In this document: piece by piece, positions 1 to 11,400 of the stretch
Layout of the letters: each line of letters opens with the position of its first letter
How positions within the stretch are numbered: position 1 is the first letter of the stretch
From: Mimachlamys varia
Taxonomy: Eukaryota > Mollusca > Bivalvia > Pectinida > Pectinidae
Length of the DNA: 64,000 bases
Assembly: GCA_947623455.1 (NCBI GenBank)
Contig: OX392532.1
Coordinates: 52,703,058-52,767,057, forward strand
Direction: 5' to 3'
Program-made: the position numbers and the translations under genes
Notes under the pieces: model-generated
Databases searched by the model: none
Told to the model about the DNA's origin: nothing
What the model saw: only the letters and a program-made list of their open reading frames with translations

Positions 1-681
1 TGGGCCCAGAGGAGGAGGCCTAGTGGTAGGATGTCGGGACACCTTAACCACTCAGCCAACCCCGGGCCCAGAGGAGGAGGGCTAGTGGTAGGATGTCGTG
101 ACACCATAACCATCCAGCCAACCCTGGGCCCAGAGGAGGAGGGCTAGTGGTAGGGTGTCGGGACACCTTAACCACTCGGCCAACCCTGGGCCCAGAGGAG
201 GAGGCCTAGTGGTAGGATGTCGGGACACCTTAACCACTCGGCCAACCCTGGGCCCAGAGGAGGAGGCCTAGTGGTAGGATGTCGGGACACCTTAACCACT
301 CGGCCAACCCTGGGCCCAGAGGAGGAGGCCTAGTGGTAGGATGTCGGGACACCTTAACCACTTGGCCAACCCTGGGCCCAGAGGAGGAGGCCTAGTGGTA
401 GGATGTCGGGACACCTTAACCACTCAGCCAACCCCGGCCCAGAGGTGGAGGGATAGTGGTAGGATGTCGGAACACCTTAACCACTCGGCCAACCCTGGGC
501 CCAGAGGTGGAGGGATAGTGGTAGGATGTCGGAACACCTTAACCACTCGGCCAACCCTGGGCCCAGAGGAGGAGGGCTAGTGGTAGGATGTCGGGACACC
601 TTAACCACTCGGCCAACCCTGGGCCCAGAGGAGGAGGCCTAGTGGTAGGATGTCGGGACACCTTAACCACTCGGCCAATCC
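1..681 (-). repeat. 62-bp tandem array from a tRNA-derived SINE head (about 11 copies)
   Basis: Units repeat every 62 bp (for example at 187, 249, 311). Read on the minus strand each unit has a tRNA-like A-box region (GGCCGAGTGGTTAAGGTGTC) and continues CCGACATCCTACC, closely matching the head of the plus-strand SINE at 45208-45430 (GGCCAAGCGGTTAAGATGTC). No B box is present in the unit. The array enters from beyond the left edge. Confidence 0.9.
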
Positions 682-769
682 ATCCCTCAGAAGATTTGGA
701 GTGAGAATGGAGCTGAACAATACATTCCCAGGCTGTCGAGTTACTTTGCATTAGGTGATCCTTTAAGAA

Positions 770-920
770 GGGTAGCACAAGTTATGAGACGAGAAACTTA
801 AATTACATCCTTTTTTGGTTTGTCTTACTTGTCCGGGTTTAATCGTAACACAAATTATAAGACGAGAAACTTACATCCTTTTTTGGTTTGTCTAACTTGT
901 CCGGGTTTAATCGTAACTTT
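770..920. repeat. Two-copy tandem duplication of an exon 3' end and donor
   Basis: The segment with minus-strand TTACGATTAAACCCGGACAA through the splice donor occurs inside SANBR exon 16 and again about 75 bp downstream. The downstream copy has small changes (GACAAGTAAGAC instead of GACAAGTTAGAC), giving an in-frame TAA. Confidence 0.8.
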
Positions 921-957
921 GTCAGATACAGCCGAATGTCTTTCATTCTTCTATGGT
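875..957 (-). CDS. SANBR: SANBR exon 16 (last exon recognised)
   Basis: Acceptor tatttcag/ACCATA, donor GGAT/gtaagt. It encodes HRRMKDIRLYLTKLRLNPDK and LDKPKKD, matching the family's [20 protein letters not shown]. It ends in phase 0. The terminal exon(s), corresponding to the EFAGGIYSRLEAQI part of vertebrates, are not seen in 1-874. A second copy of the exon's 3' end with its donor lies downstream at about 770-850. Confidence 0.88.
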
Positions 958-1114
958 CTGAAATACAGAAAAGTAAAATACATATAACCGGCAACATGTC
1001 CATATCCCTCCAAAACCCTAATTGCATGCTTACTTCCAAATATGATGTTAAAACATCTTTCACCTAATAATGAATCATGACTTCCTGTTTATACTATGCA
1101 TAATATAAGCTCTT

Positions 1115-1543
1115 ATGCTCCTCGCTTATCAAGAATAAGCTCCTCCCATTTCACATAAGGCTCTCCCATTTACTGAGTGTAAGCTCCTCCTATTTCACAT
1201 AAGGCTCTCCCATTTACTGAGTGTAAGCCCCCCCCCCCATTTCACATTAGCCCCTAGGTACTGTGTATCATATCAAGTGTAAACCGCTTCCTTTTCATGC
1301 GAGTACCTTCCCTATTTTAACCTCTGGAACATTAGGTTTAAACCATTCTTTATTTTACATCAGCCCCTCCCAAAGCATATTAATCTCTCCTATAAATCAT
1401 ATAAAAGTCCCTTCTGTTTTGTGCAAGTCCCCCTCCTTTCATGTAAGCCCCTCCCCTATCCGGTAAGCCCCTCCCATATCCTGTAAGCCCCTCCCCTGTC
1501 ATGTAAGCCCTTCCCCTATCCTGTAAGCCCCTCCCCTTCTCAC
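1115..1543. repeat. Short C-rich tandem repeats
   Basis: About 2.5 copies of a 45-bp unit (CTCCTCCCATTTCACATAAG...) at 1139-1250, a C9-type run near 1230, then about five copies of a roughly 20-bp unit (TAAGCCCCTCCCCTATCCTG) at 1440-1543. They fill the intron directly downstream of SANBR exon 15; in the transcribed sense they are GGGGAGGGG runs. Confidence 0.75.
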
Positions 1544-1614
1544 CTTCCTGTCGCTGAGCATCCTGGTTGTACCTCATGGACCTGCCGGTATCCCAGGTAG
1601 ACTTCTTAGTCTGG
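1544..1614 (-). CDS. SANBR: SANBR exon 15
   Basis: Acceptor atttag/CCAGAC, donor GGAAG/gtgaga. It encodes DQTKKSTWDTGRSMRYNQDA and QRQE, a clear match to the family's KWDATRSLRFNQDAQRED. The intron starts with G-rich repeats (GGGGAGGGG units) immediately after the donor. Confidence 0.9.
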
Positions 1615-1744
1615 CTAAATGGTAAGATATATTGGGAATTTAATTTAATGTTTTGTATCAAAATTCTATTTCAATACATTTAAAAATTTATGTTGGCATT
1701 CTTTGAGAAAACATACAGTAAGACAATGATGGAGAGACACTTAC

Positions 1745-1823
1745 TCAAAGTCTGGAGCGTCCAGCAAAATGGCCTGGGGATCAATGGTCACTCTTGACCG
1801 CCTTGTTCCTCTTGACCGACGAG
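1745..1823 (-). CDS. SANBR: SANBR exon 14, basic region
   Basis: Acceptor tttacacag/CTCGTC, donor TTTGA/gtaagt. It encodes RRSRGTRRSRVTIDPQAILL and DAPDF, an Arg-rich stretch like the Lys/Arg-rich part of vertebrate SANBR. Identity relies on position, phase and good splice sites more than on sequence. Confidence 0.72.
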
Positions 1824-1978
1824 CTGTGTAAAGAATGACCAATCAATGAGTTTTATTAAAATATCGCAAAATAAATCTCCTTGGGATGTAAATCATTCAC
1901 TGTGTCTTCAGGGGTGAATAAGTTAAATGACAGGCAATGTTTGCTGTATCTTAACTTGTTAACGTTTACTTTCTCTGT

Positions 1979-2930
1979 TAAGGAGCCCTGTGTTAATGAC
2001 GTTAACCCTAATTAGGTCACGTTACCTGTACAGGTAAGGAGCCCTGTGTTAATGACGTTAACCCTAATTAGGTCACGTTACCTGTACAGGTAAGGAGTGT
2101 TGTGTTAATGACGTTAACCCTAATTAGGTCACATTACCTGTACAGGTAAGGAGTGCTGTGTTAATGACATATACCCCAATTAGGTCACATTACCTGTACA
2201 GGAAAGGAGCGCTGTGTTGATGACGTTAACCCTAATTAGGTCACGTTATCTGTACAGGTAAGGAGTGCTGTGTTAATGACGTTAACCCTAATTAGGTCAC
2301 ATTACCTGTACAGGTAAGGAGTGCTGTGTTGATGACGTTAACCCTAATTAGGTCGCGTTACCTGTACAGGTAAGGAGCGCTGTGTTGATGACGTTAACCC
2401 TAATTAGGTCACATTACCTGTACAGGTAAGGAGTGCTGTGTTGATGACGTTAACCCTAATTAGGTCGCGTTACCTGCACAGGTAAGGAGTGCTGTGTTGA
2501 TGACGTTAACCCTAATTAGGTCACGTTACCTGTACAGGTAAGGAGCGCTGTGTTAATGACGTTAACCCTAATTAGGTCACGTTACCTGTACAGGTAAGGA
2601 GCGCTGTGTTTATGACGTTAACCCTAATTAGGTCACATTACCTGTACAGGTAAGGAGCGCTGTGTTAATGATGTTTACCCTAATTAGGTCACGTTACCTG
2701 TACAGGTAAGGAGCACTGTGTTAATGACGTTAACCCTAATTAGGTCACGTTACCTGTACAGGTAAGGAGCACTGTGTTAATGACGTTAACCCTAATTAGG
2801 TCACGTTACCTGTACAGGTTAGGAGCGCTGTGTTAATGACGTTGACCCTAATTAGGTCACGTTACCTATATAGGTAAGGAGCGCTGTGTTGATGACGTTA
2901 ACCCTAATAAGGTCACGTTACCTGTTCCTT
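1979..2930. repeat. 56-bp tandem array carrying a splice-donor copy (about 17 units)
   Basis: The period is 56 bp (1981, 2037 and onward). Each unit contains the palindrome ACCTGTACAGGT followed by AAGGAG. Read in the SANBR sense each unit has TACAG/gtaacgtgacc, matching the true donor of exon 13 (AACAG/gtaacgtgacc). The last unit runs directly into that exon. Confidence 0.9.
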
Positions 2931-3021
2931 TTGGCTGTTCATCATCTCCAAGTTCATCGTCACTTTCTCCCATTCCGACATCGTCGTACTCAAACGAAAG
3001 TTCTCTCTCCATCGTCAGGGC
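2922..3021 (-). CDS. SANBR: SANBR exon 13, acidic region
   Basis: Acceptor cctacag/GCCCTG, donor AACAG/gtaacg. It encodes ALTMERELSFEYDDVGMGES and DDELGDDEQPKGT. It is wedged between two tandem arrays that each carry copies of the neighbouring splice site. It keeps an open frame and phase (0 to 1) with exons 12 and 14. Confidence 0.8.
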
Positions 3022-3590
3022 CTGTAGGCGGGGCTGGGGCCTCACAGTCTAGTAACATTAAACAGCTCATATACATATACATAGGCCGAGCTGGGGCCTC
3101 ACGGTCTAGTAACAGTAAACAGCTCATATACATATACATAGGCGGGGCTGGGGCCTCACGGTCTAGTAATATTAAACAGCTCATATACATAGTCAGGGCC
3201 TGGAGGGGGCTATAGGGCCTCGCAGTCTAGTGACATAACACCTCATATACATATACATAGTCAGGGCCTGTAGGTGGGGCTGGGGCCTCACGGTCTAGTT
3301 AAGACAACAGCTAATACACATATACATAGTCAGGGCCTGAAGGCATGGCTAGGGCCTCACAGTCTAGTAAAGACAACAGCTCATATACATATACATAGTC
3401 AGGGCCTGGAGGGCGCTATAGGGCCTCGCGGTCTAGTGACATAGCACCTCATATACATAGTCAGGGCCTGTAGGCGGGGCTAGGGCCTCATGGTCTAGTA
3501 AAGACAACAGCTCATATACATAGTCAGGGCCTGGAGGCGGGGCTAGGGCATCACGTTCTAGTAAGGATAACAGCTCAGATATATTAGGAC
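3014..3590. repeat. About 65-bp tandem array carrying a splice-acceptor copy (about 9 units)
   Basis: The units contain TCAGGGCCTGTAGGCGGGGC, which in the SANBR sense is the acceptor of exon 13 (gcctacag/GCCCTGA) with the first eight exon bases. Spacers are ATACATATACATA and GGTCTAGTAA(A)GACAACAGCT. Unit length varies. Confidence 0.85.
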
Positions 3591-3989
3591 AGCTTCTCTT
3601 GGCTAAAAACTTATTATATTTGATTATTGACTCAATCATCTTTAAACATGTACAACTATTAATTCTCTTGGCTGAATATTTAGTCAGGAATATAGGACAA
3701 TTTACTCAAATACGTTAAACATGTTATCAGTTATCTAAGCTACATTGTAGTGTGGAATATTGAACTATTTACTGACTCCTGTCACCAAAATATTAACATC
3801 ATATGGTAAACAATTGACGAAATTTTCTTGTGTTTCCTACAAATGTACATAGCCTGTAGAGTAGCTAAGTACACATATAACTAAGTATCAATATTACTCC
3901 TTAGGGAGGGAGGTGCATGTCAAAGTATAAAGGTAGCATAAAGCCTTAATGAATTCTGATTCTTTATCTTCATCTGTGGAAATAATTTG

Positions 3990-4800
3990 TCAGTAGTAGT
4001 GAGTGCAGACTTCAGAAGGAATCTCTTGGAATAACAAAATACCGTTTAACATTGAACCTTAGTCAGTAGTACCGTAATTTCCTGCGTACTACCCGCACCG
4101 GGGTATAGCCCACGGGAAGTAAATTAAGGCATTTTTGAGGCTTTTGTAAAATGAAATCCAGATAAACCGCACTGGCAGATTGCCCGCGGGTTTTACATCA
4201 AATGTATACCAAGTGAGTACAAGTGAACTTTGTGTGTGACTTTGTGATTTATTGTTTTGAATGTTGAAAATCAGAGACATATGATGGAAATATTGTGTTT
4301 ATTTTGTAAATATATATGTTTATGTATATAATTAAAGCTATATATAAACTTATGCATGCAATGATAAATTTTGTTTACAAATAGCATAAATCTAAGTGTT
4401 GATAAAAGTGGGAACATTTAACAACGTATAGCCCACATTTTTTAATAATTTGGTTAAAAAATCCACGGATAGTCCGCACCGGCAGATAGCCCACACTAGG
4501 CATCTTCTGATGTAAAACATCATGGAGGCCGGGGCAATACGCAGGAAATTACGGTAGTGAGTGCATGCACACTTAAGAAATATTGGAAGGAAATCTCTTG
4601 GAATAACAAAATACCATTTAACATTGAACCTTGGTCTGTAGTAGTGAGTGCATGCAGACTTAATAAATATCGGAAGGAAATCTCTTGGAATTACAAGATA
4701 CCAGTAACAATGAACCTTTGTCAGTAGTAGTGAGTACAGACTTTAGAAGTATCAGGAGGAACTCTTATGGAATGACAAAGTACGGGAAACATTGAACCGT
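3990..4800. repeat. About 85-bp tandem repeat, four units, split by a MITE
   Basis: Units with GTAGTGAGTGCAGACTT, CTCTTGGAATAACAAAATAC and AACATTGAACCTT occur at about 3990, 4556, 4640 and 4725. The first and second are separated by the inverted-repeat element 4072-4554. Confidence 0.75.
4072..4554. mobile_element. MITE, TA target duplication (Tc1/mariner or pogo-like)
   Basis: The ends CCGTAATTTCCTGCGTA and TACGCAGGAAATTACGG form a 17-bp perfect inverted repeat, flanked by TA at 4070-4071 and 4555-4556. Removing 4072-4554 plus one TA restores the interrupted tandem unit (CAGTAGTAGTGAGTG), so insertion is directly visible. No ORF of note. Confidence 0.85.
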
Positions 4801-4806
4801 AATTAC

Positions 4807-4921
4807 CTCTGATTTTTTGTCGTCATCAGCGGCAGACATAAGTGAAGGATGAATGGCCGTGCCCTCTTTACGTGTGCTACTCACGTATTCCTCATTTTCA
4901 TACATGTTCAGCTCCAACTCG
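4807..4921 (-). CDS. SANBR: SANBR exon 12, acidic C-terminal region
   Basis: Acceptor ccttcacag/CGAGTT, donor AGAG/gtaatt. It encodes ELELNMYENEEYVSSTRKEG and TAIHPSLMSAADDDKKSE. Phase 2 to 0 is compatible with direct joining to exon 11, making a 22-kb intron. In vertebrates a further segment (roughly 45 residues) lies between these parts, so an exon of length divisible by three may have been missed. Confidence 0.75.
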
Positions 4922-5221
4922 CTGTGAAGGATAATAACGACACATCTTAGTCCTAAACATTATAGTCATTTGAGTGGAAAATGTGAATCAAATCCAGCAT
5001 CCGAAAGCTAGCATTGTCCTATTTATCCTCACTACATCAGCTATGTAAGCTTGGATGATGAAGGACTTTATTACTAAGCTTGCAACTAAAGCCTCAACTA
5101 TTCCTGTTAACCTGCTTGGGGTAAACCAACTTTGCCGAGGCAAGCTAAGTAAAAAGCTATAAAGTGACTCATTATATGAAAAATATATAAACTTTATTTA
5201 TTTTACAACAATTTTAAAACA

Positions 5222-5436
5222 AGTCATCCAACTTATATAAATCACTCTTGTTGGCCTGGATGTAAACGGGCAAGGGGTCTCATTGTGGGAGGAAACCGGA
5301 TTACCCTGAGAAAACCCATGTGGTCGACTGGTCAGTGGCAGGTGACCCCATACTTTTTCATGTCCGGTCAGGGAATCAAACCCTGGCTGCCTTGGTGAAA
5401 GTGAAGTAAGCTATCCACTATACCACCTGACCACCC
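5222..5436 (-). mobile_element. tRNA-derived SINE with a conserved central domain
   Basis: Minus-strand order: tRNA-like head with A-box region (GGTGGTATAGTGGATAGC) and B box (GGTTTGATTCCC), then CATGTGGTCGACTGGTCAG on the plus strand, a central GGGTTTTCTCAGGG / CCGGTTTCCTCCCACA motif typical of mollusc SINEs (Meta-domain type, from memory), and a tail with GTGATTTATATAAGT. It is about 215 bp. Its head continues directly into the 65-bp array. Confidence 0.8.
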
Positions 5437-7085
5437 CAATGACTTGTTAATGGGACAAGAACGGTATGGATACACTATCCACTGTACCACCCGACCTCCC
5501 CAATGACTTGTTAATGGGACAAGAACGATATATGGTATGCTATCCACTGTACCACCCGACCTTCCCAATGACTTGTTAATGGGACAAGAACGATATATGG
5601 TATGCTATCCACTGTACCACCTGACCACCCCAATGACTTGTTAATGGGACAAGAACGGTATGTGATACACTATCCACTGTACCACCCGACCTCCCCAATG
5701 ACTTGTTAATGGGACAAGAACGATATATGGTATGCTATCCACTGTACCACCCGACCTCCCCAATGACTTGTTAATGGGACAAGAACGGTATGTGATACAC
5801 TATCCACTGTACCACCTGACCTCCCCAATGACTTGTTAATGGGACAAGAACGGTATGTGATACACTATCCACTGTACCACCCGACCTCCCCAATGACTTG
5901 TTAATGGGACAAGAACGGTATGTGATACACTATCCACTGTACCACCTGACCTCCCCAATGACTTGTTAATGGGACAAGAACGGTATGGATACACTATCCA
6001 CTGTACCACCCGACCTCCCCAATGACTTGTTAATGGGACAAGAACGGTATGTAGTACGCTATCCACTGTACCACCCGACCACCCCAATGACTTGTTAATG
6101 GGACAAGAACGGTATGTGGTCCACTATCCACTGTACCACCTGACCTCCCCAATGACTTGTTAATGGGACAAGAACGGTATGTGATACACTATCCACTGTA
6201 CCACCCGACCTCCCCAATGACTTGTTAATGGGACAAGAACGGTATGTGATACACTATCCACTGTACCACCTGACCTCCCCAATGACTTGTTAATTGGACA
6301 AGAACGGTATGTAGTACGCTATCCACTGTACCACCTGACCTCCCCAATGACTTGTTAATGGGACAAGAACGGTATGTAGTACGCTATCCACTGTACCACC
6401 TGACCTCCCCAATGACTTGTTAATTGGACAAGAACGGTATGTAGTACGCCATCCACTGTACCACCTGACCACCCCAATGACTTGTTAATGGGACAAGAAC
6501 GGTATGTGATACACTATCCACTGTACCACCCGACCTCCCCAATGACTTGTTAATGGGACAAGAACGATATATGGTATGCTATCCACTGTACCACCCGACC
6601 ACCTCAATGACTTGTTAATGGGACAAGAACGGTACGTGGTCCACTATCCACTGTACCACCTGACCTCCCCAATGACTTGTTAATGGGACAAGAACGGTAT
6701 GTAGTACGCTATCCACTGTACCACCTGACCTCCCCAATGAAACCGTATATGGTACACTATCCACTGTACCACCCGACCTCCCCAATGACTTGTTAATGGG
6801 ACAAGAACGGTATGTAGTACGCTATCCACTGTACCACCTGACCTCCCCAATGACTTGTTAATGGGACAAGAACGGTATGTAGTACGCTATCCACTGTACC
6901 ACCTGACCTCCCCAATGACTTGTTAATGGGACAAGAACGGTATGTAGTACGCCATCCACTGTACCACCTGACCTCCCCAATGACTTGTTAATGGACAAGA
7001 ACCGTATATGGTACACGATCCACTGTATCACCTGACCTCCCTAATGACTTGTTAATGGACAAGAACCGTATATGGTACATAAATC
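5436..7085 (-). repeat. 65-bp tandem array amplified from a SINE A-box segment (about 25 units)
   Basis: Period 64-65 bp. In the minus sense each unit is GGTCGGGTGGTACAGTGGAT plus AGCGTACTACATACCGTTCT and TGTCCCATTAACAAGTCATT. The first part is the A-box region of the SINE immediately to the left; the B box is absent from all units. Units alternate between variants (GATATATGG, GTATGTGATAC, GTATGTAGTAC). Confidence 0.88.
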
Positions 7086-7149
7086 AGAGCAGTAGCAGAA
7101 CTTGTTATAAAATAACAAATACGAAAATCTATTTCAGAATTTAACTTAG

Positions 7150-7250
7150 TAATAACCGGGTACTCCGGTTTCCTCACACAATAACATCCCTGCACACTTA
7201 TTACATCCAGGCCAACGAGAGTGATTTATATAAATTGTTTAACTTTTATC
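7150..7250 (+). mobile_element. SINE 3' fragment
   Basis: The plus strand contains GGGTACTCCGGTTTCCTCAC, then CATCCAGGCCAACGAGAGTG and ATTTATATAAATTG, the same central domain and tail as the minus-strand SINE at 5222-5436 but inverted. The two SINE parts bracket the 65-bp array. Confidence 0.75.
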
Positions 7251-8435
7251 ACAATTGTTTTAAAAAAAATATAGTTGAAAGTTTTTACAACTTTTGAATA
7301 CAGAAGAAATTTTTCAGGTTTTAAAAATTCTGTACATCAATATCAATCACCAGGGACTAAGAGACTCAATTTTGTTACGAGTATGATGCTCTTGATTTGA
7401 AAGTCACAGACTTAGATCTTCAGGTCAGGCCTCAATATCTGTAAAAGCAGGGATATCATTATAATCACGGAGGAAACTTTGGGGCCATTAACTCAAAACT
7501 TAAATTGACCCCTCCATTGTTCCAATTTTCTTTCATTTCTACACAGGATGACATTTAAAGACCCTTTATGATTTTAAAATTGACAAAATCAAAATGAAAT
7601 ACAAAATCTGTCAACTGAAATACTGACAACCCTGTGGTGGCAGTATACAGAAGGCTTTTGTGGTCATGGGTGATATTTTTGTACAATGAATAACCCCTAT
7701 AATAGCATGCCTATGAAAATCTAAAAAAAAAAATAAGGAGTAAAATTGGCTTAAGCATGATAAAGTGGACTTTGTGGACTTCACATTTGTAAAAAGAGAG
7801 AAAAAAAGTTTTGGTTAGAGAGTAAAATTTTGACCCTTCCGAAATGGGTGTCTACACATGAAAAGCTAGCTTTACAGGAAGTGAATTTTCGACAACAGCA
7901 CATGAGGGAAAATAGCGAAAAATCAAAGCGTACGACCTATGCTGGGACAGATATAATTCTGCAACCAAGTTAGTAAGCTGTAATTTTAGATAGAACTTAC
8001 GAAAAAAATTCCTATCTGCATAGGTCAAATTTTGTGTCAAAAACAGTGATATTTTGCATTTTTCGGTAATTTTTGATGTGGTAACCATGGTTTCCACACA
8101 AGTGCCTTACATAGGATACATCAGTGTATACACTTCATAGTCTTTTTTATGAATTGGAAATGATATACAATTTACAAAAATGTGTACATTTACATCTATG
8201 CAGTGTACGGTTAAATCTCTGTGTTGACAATTCTCAGACATTGGTCTTTTTTTCCATAAATCCTTAGGTCTACTTTAAACAGCTACCTGTACCCCCCCCC
8301 CCCCCCCCCCCCCCCCCCCAACTACAGAGATGTAAGTTATCAAATATGACCTCAACCTTTAACCTTGACCGTTAACAATCAACGGTACATCAACCCCCCC
8401 CTCCCCCCGACCAGCTCACACCAAGTGTGGGTTGG
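7251..8435. other. Intronic AT-rich sequence with no gene found
   Basis: No coding exon, RNA gene or repeat family was recognised except a homopolymer of 28 C at 8292-8319 and a second C-rich stretch at 8394-8408 just before the 42-bp array. Confidence 0.6.
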
Positions 8436-11400
8436 TCGGGGTGGGGGTATAATGCTAAATCCCCTTACTTAAGTGTTGGTAGGTGGGGGTATAATACTAA
8501 ATCCCCTTACTTAAGTGTGGGTTGGTGGGGGTATAATACTAAATCCCTTTACTTAAGTGTGGGTTGGTGGGAGGTATAATGCTAAATCCCTTTACTTAAG
8601 TGTGGGTTGGTGGGGGTATAATGCTAAATCCCCTTACTTAAATGTGGGTTGGTGGGGGTATAATACTAAATCCCCTTACTTAAGTGTGGGTTGGTGGGGG
8701 TATAATACTAAATCCCCTTACTTAAGTGTGGGTTGGTGGGGGTATAATACTAAATCCCCTTACTTAAGTGTGGGTTGGTGGGGGTATAATGCTAAATCCC
8801 CTTACTTAAATGTGGGTTGGTGGGGGTATAATACTAAATCCCCTTACTTAAATGTGGGTTTGTGGGGGTATAATACTAAATCCCTTTACTTAAGTGTGGG
8901 TTGGTGGGGGTATAATACTAAACCCCCTTACTTAAGTGTGGGTTGGTGGGGGTATAAAACTAAACCCCCTTACTTAAATGTGGGTTGGTGGGGGTATAAT
9001 ACTAAACCCCCTTACTTAAGTGTGGGTTGGTGGGGGTATAATACTTAACCCCCTTACTTAAGTGTGGGTTGGTGGGGGTATAATACTTAACCCCCTTACT
9101 TAAGTGTGGGTTGTTGGGAGGTATAATACTAAATCCTCTTACTTAAGTGTGGGTTGGTGGGGGTATAACACTAAACCCCCTTACTTAAGTGTGGGTTGGT
9201 GGGTGTATAACACTAAATCCCTTTACTTAAGTGTGGGTTGGTGGGGGTATAATACTAAATCCCCTTACTTAAGTGTGGATTGGTGGGGGTATAATACTAA
9301 ATCCCCTTACTTAAGTGTGGGTTGGTGGGGGTATAACACTAAACCCCCTTACTTAAGTGTGGGCTGGTGGGGGTATAATACTAAATCCTCTTACTTAAGT
9401 GTGGGTTGGTGGGTGTATAACACTAAACCCCCTTACTTAAGTGTGGGTTGGTGGGAGGTATAATACTAAACCCCCTTACTTAAGTGTGGGTTGGTCGGGG
9501 GTTTAATACTAAACCCCCTTACTTAAGTGTGGGTTGGTCGGGGGTATAATACTAAACCCCCTTACTTAAGTGTTGGTTGGTGGGGGTATAATGCTAAATC
9601 CCCTTACTTAAGTGTGGGCTGGTGGGGGTATAATACTAAATCCCCTTACTTAAGTGTGGGTTGGTGGGGGTATAATACTTAACCCCCTTACTTAAGTGTG
9701 GGTTGGTGGGGGTATAATGCTAAACCCTCTTACTTAAGTGTGGGTTGGTGGGGGTATAATACTAAACCCCCTTACTTAAGTGTGGGTTGGTGGGGGTATA
9801 ATACTAAACCCTCTTACTTAAGTGTGGGTTGGTGGGGGTATAATACTTAACCCCCTTACTTAAGTGTGGGTTGGTGGGGGTATAATGCTAAATCCCCTTA
9901 CTTAAGTGTGGGCTGGTGGGGGTATAATACTAAATCCCCTTACTTAAGTGTGGGTTGGTGGGGGTATAATACTTAACCCCCTTACTTAAGTGTGGGTTGA
10001 TGGGGGTATAATACTAAATCCCCTTACTTAAGTGTGGGTTGGTGGGAGTATAATACTAAACCCCCTTACTTAAGTGTGGGTTGGTGGGGGTATAACACTA
10101 AACACCCTTACTTAAGTGTGGGCTGGTGAGGGTATAATACTAAATCCCCTTATTTAAGTGTGGGTTGGTGGGGGTATAACACTAAACACCCTTACTTAAA
10201 TGTGGGTTGGTGGGAGGTATAACACTAAATCCCCTTACTTAAGTGTGGGTTGGTGGGGGTATAATACTAAACCCCCTTACTTAAGTGTGGGTTGGTGGGT
10301 GTATAATACTAAACCCCCTTACTTAAGTGTGGGTTGGTGGGGGTATAATACTAAACCCCCTTACTTAAATGTGGGTTGGTGTGGTGGGGGTATAATACTA
10401 AATCCCCTTACTTAAGTGTGGGTTGGTGGGGGTATAATGCAAAATCCCCTTACTGAAGTGTGGGTTGGTGGGGGTATAATGCTAAATCCCCTTTCTTAAG
10501 TGTGGGTTGGTGGGGGTATAACACTAAACCACCTTACTTAAGTGTGGGTTGGTGGGGGTATAATGCTAAATCCCCTTACTTAAGTGTGGGCTGGTGAGGG
10601 TATAATACTAAATCCCCTTACTTAAGTGTGGGTTGGTGGGGGTATAATACTAAACCCCCTTACTTAAGTGTGGGTTGGTGGGGGTATAATACTAAACCCC
10701 CTTACTTAAGTGTGGGTTGGTGGGGGTATAATACTAAACCCCCTTACTTAAGTGTGGGTTGGTGGGGGTATAACACTAAACCCCCTTACTTAAATGTGGG
10801 TTGGTGGGGGTATAATACTAAATCCCCTTACTTAAGTGTGGGTTGGTGGGGGTATAATGCTAAATCCCCTTACTTAAGTGTGGGCTGCTGGGGGTATAAT
10901 ACTAAACCCCCTTACTTAAGTGTGGGCTGCTGGGGGTATAATACTAAACCCCCTTTCTTAAGTGTGGGTTGGTGGGGGTATAATACTAAATCCCCTTACT
11001 TAAGTGTGGGTTGGTGCGGGTATAATACTAAATCCCCTTACTTAAGTGTGGGTTGGTGGGGGTATAATACTAAATCCCTTTACTTAAGTGTGGGTTGGTG
11101 GGAGGTATAATGCTAAATCCCTTTACTTAAGTGTGGGTTGGTGGGGGTATAATGCTAAATCCCCTTACTTAAATGTGGGTTGGTGGGGGTATAATACTTA
11201 ATCCCCTTACTTAAGTGTGGGTTGGTGGGGGTATAATACTAAATCCCCTTACTTAAGTGTGGGTTGGTGGGGGTATAATGCTAAATCCCCTTACTTAAGT
11301 GTGGGTTGGTGGGGGTATAATGCTAAATCCCCTTACTTAAATGTGGGTTGGTGGGGGTATAATACTAAATCCCCTTACTTAAATGTGGGTTTGTGGGGGT

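Noticed and set aside
539..778. Minus ORF as the SANBR terminal exon
   Set aside because: Most of it is the SINE-derived array and the unique part does not resemble the expected C-terminus.
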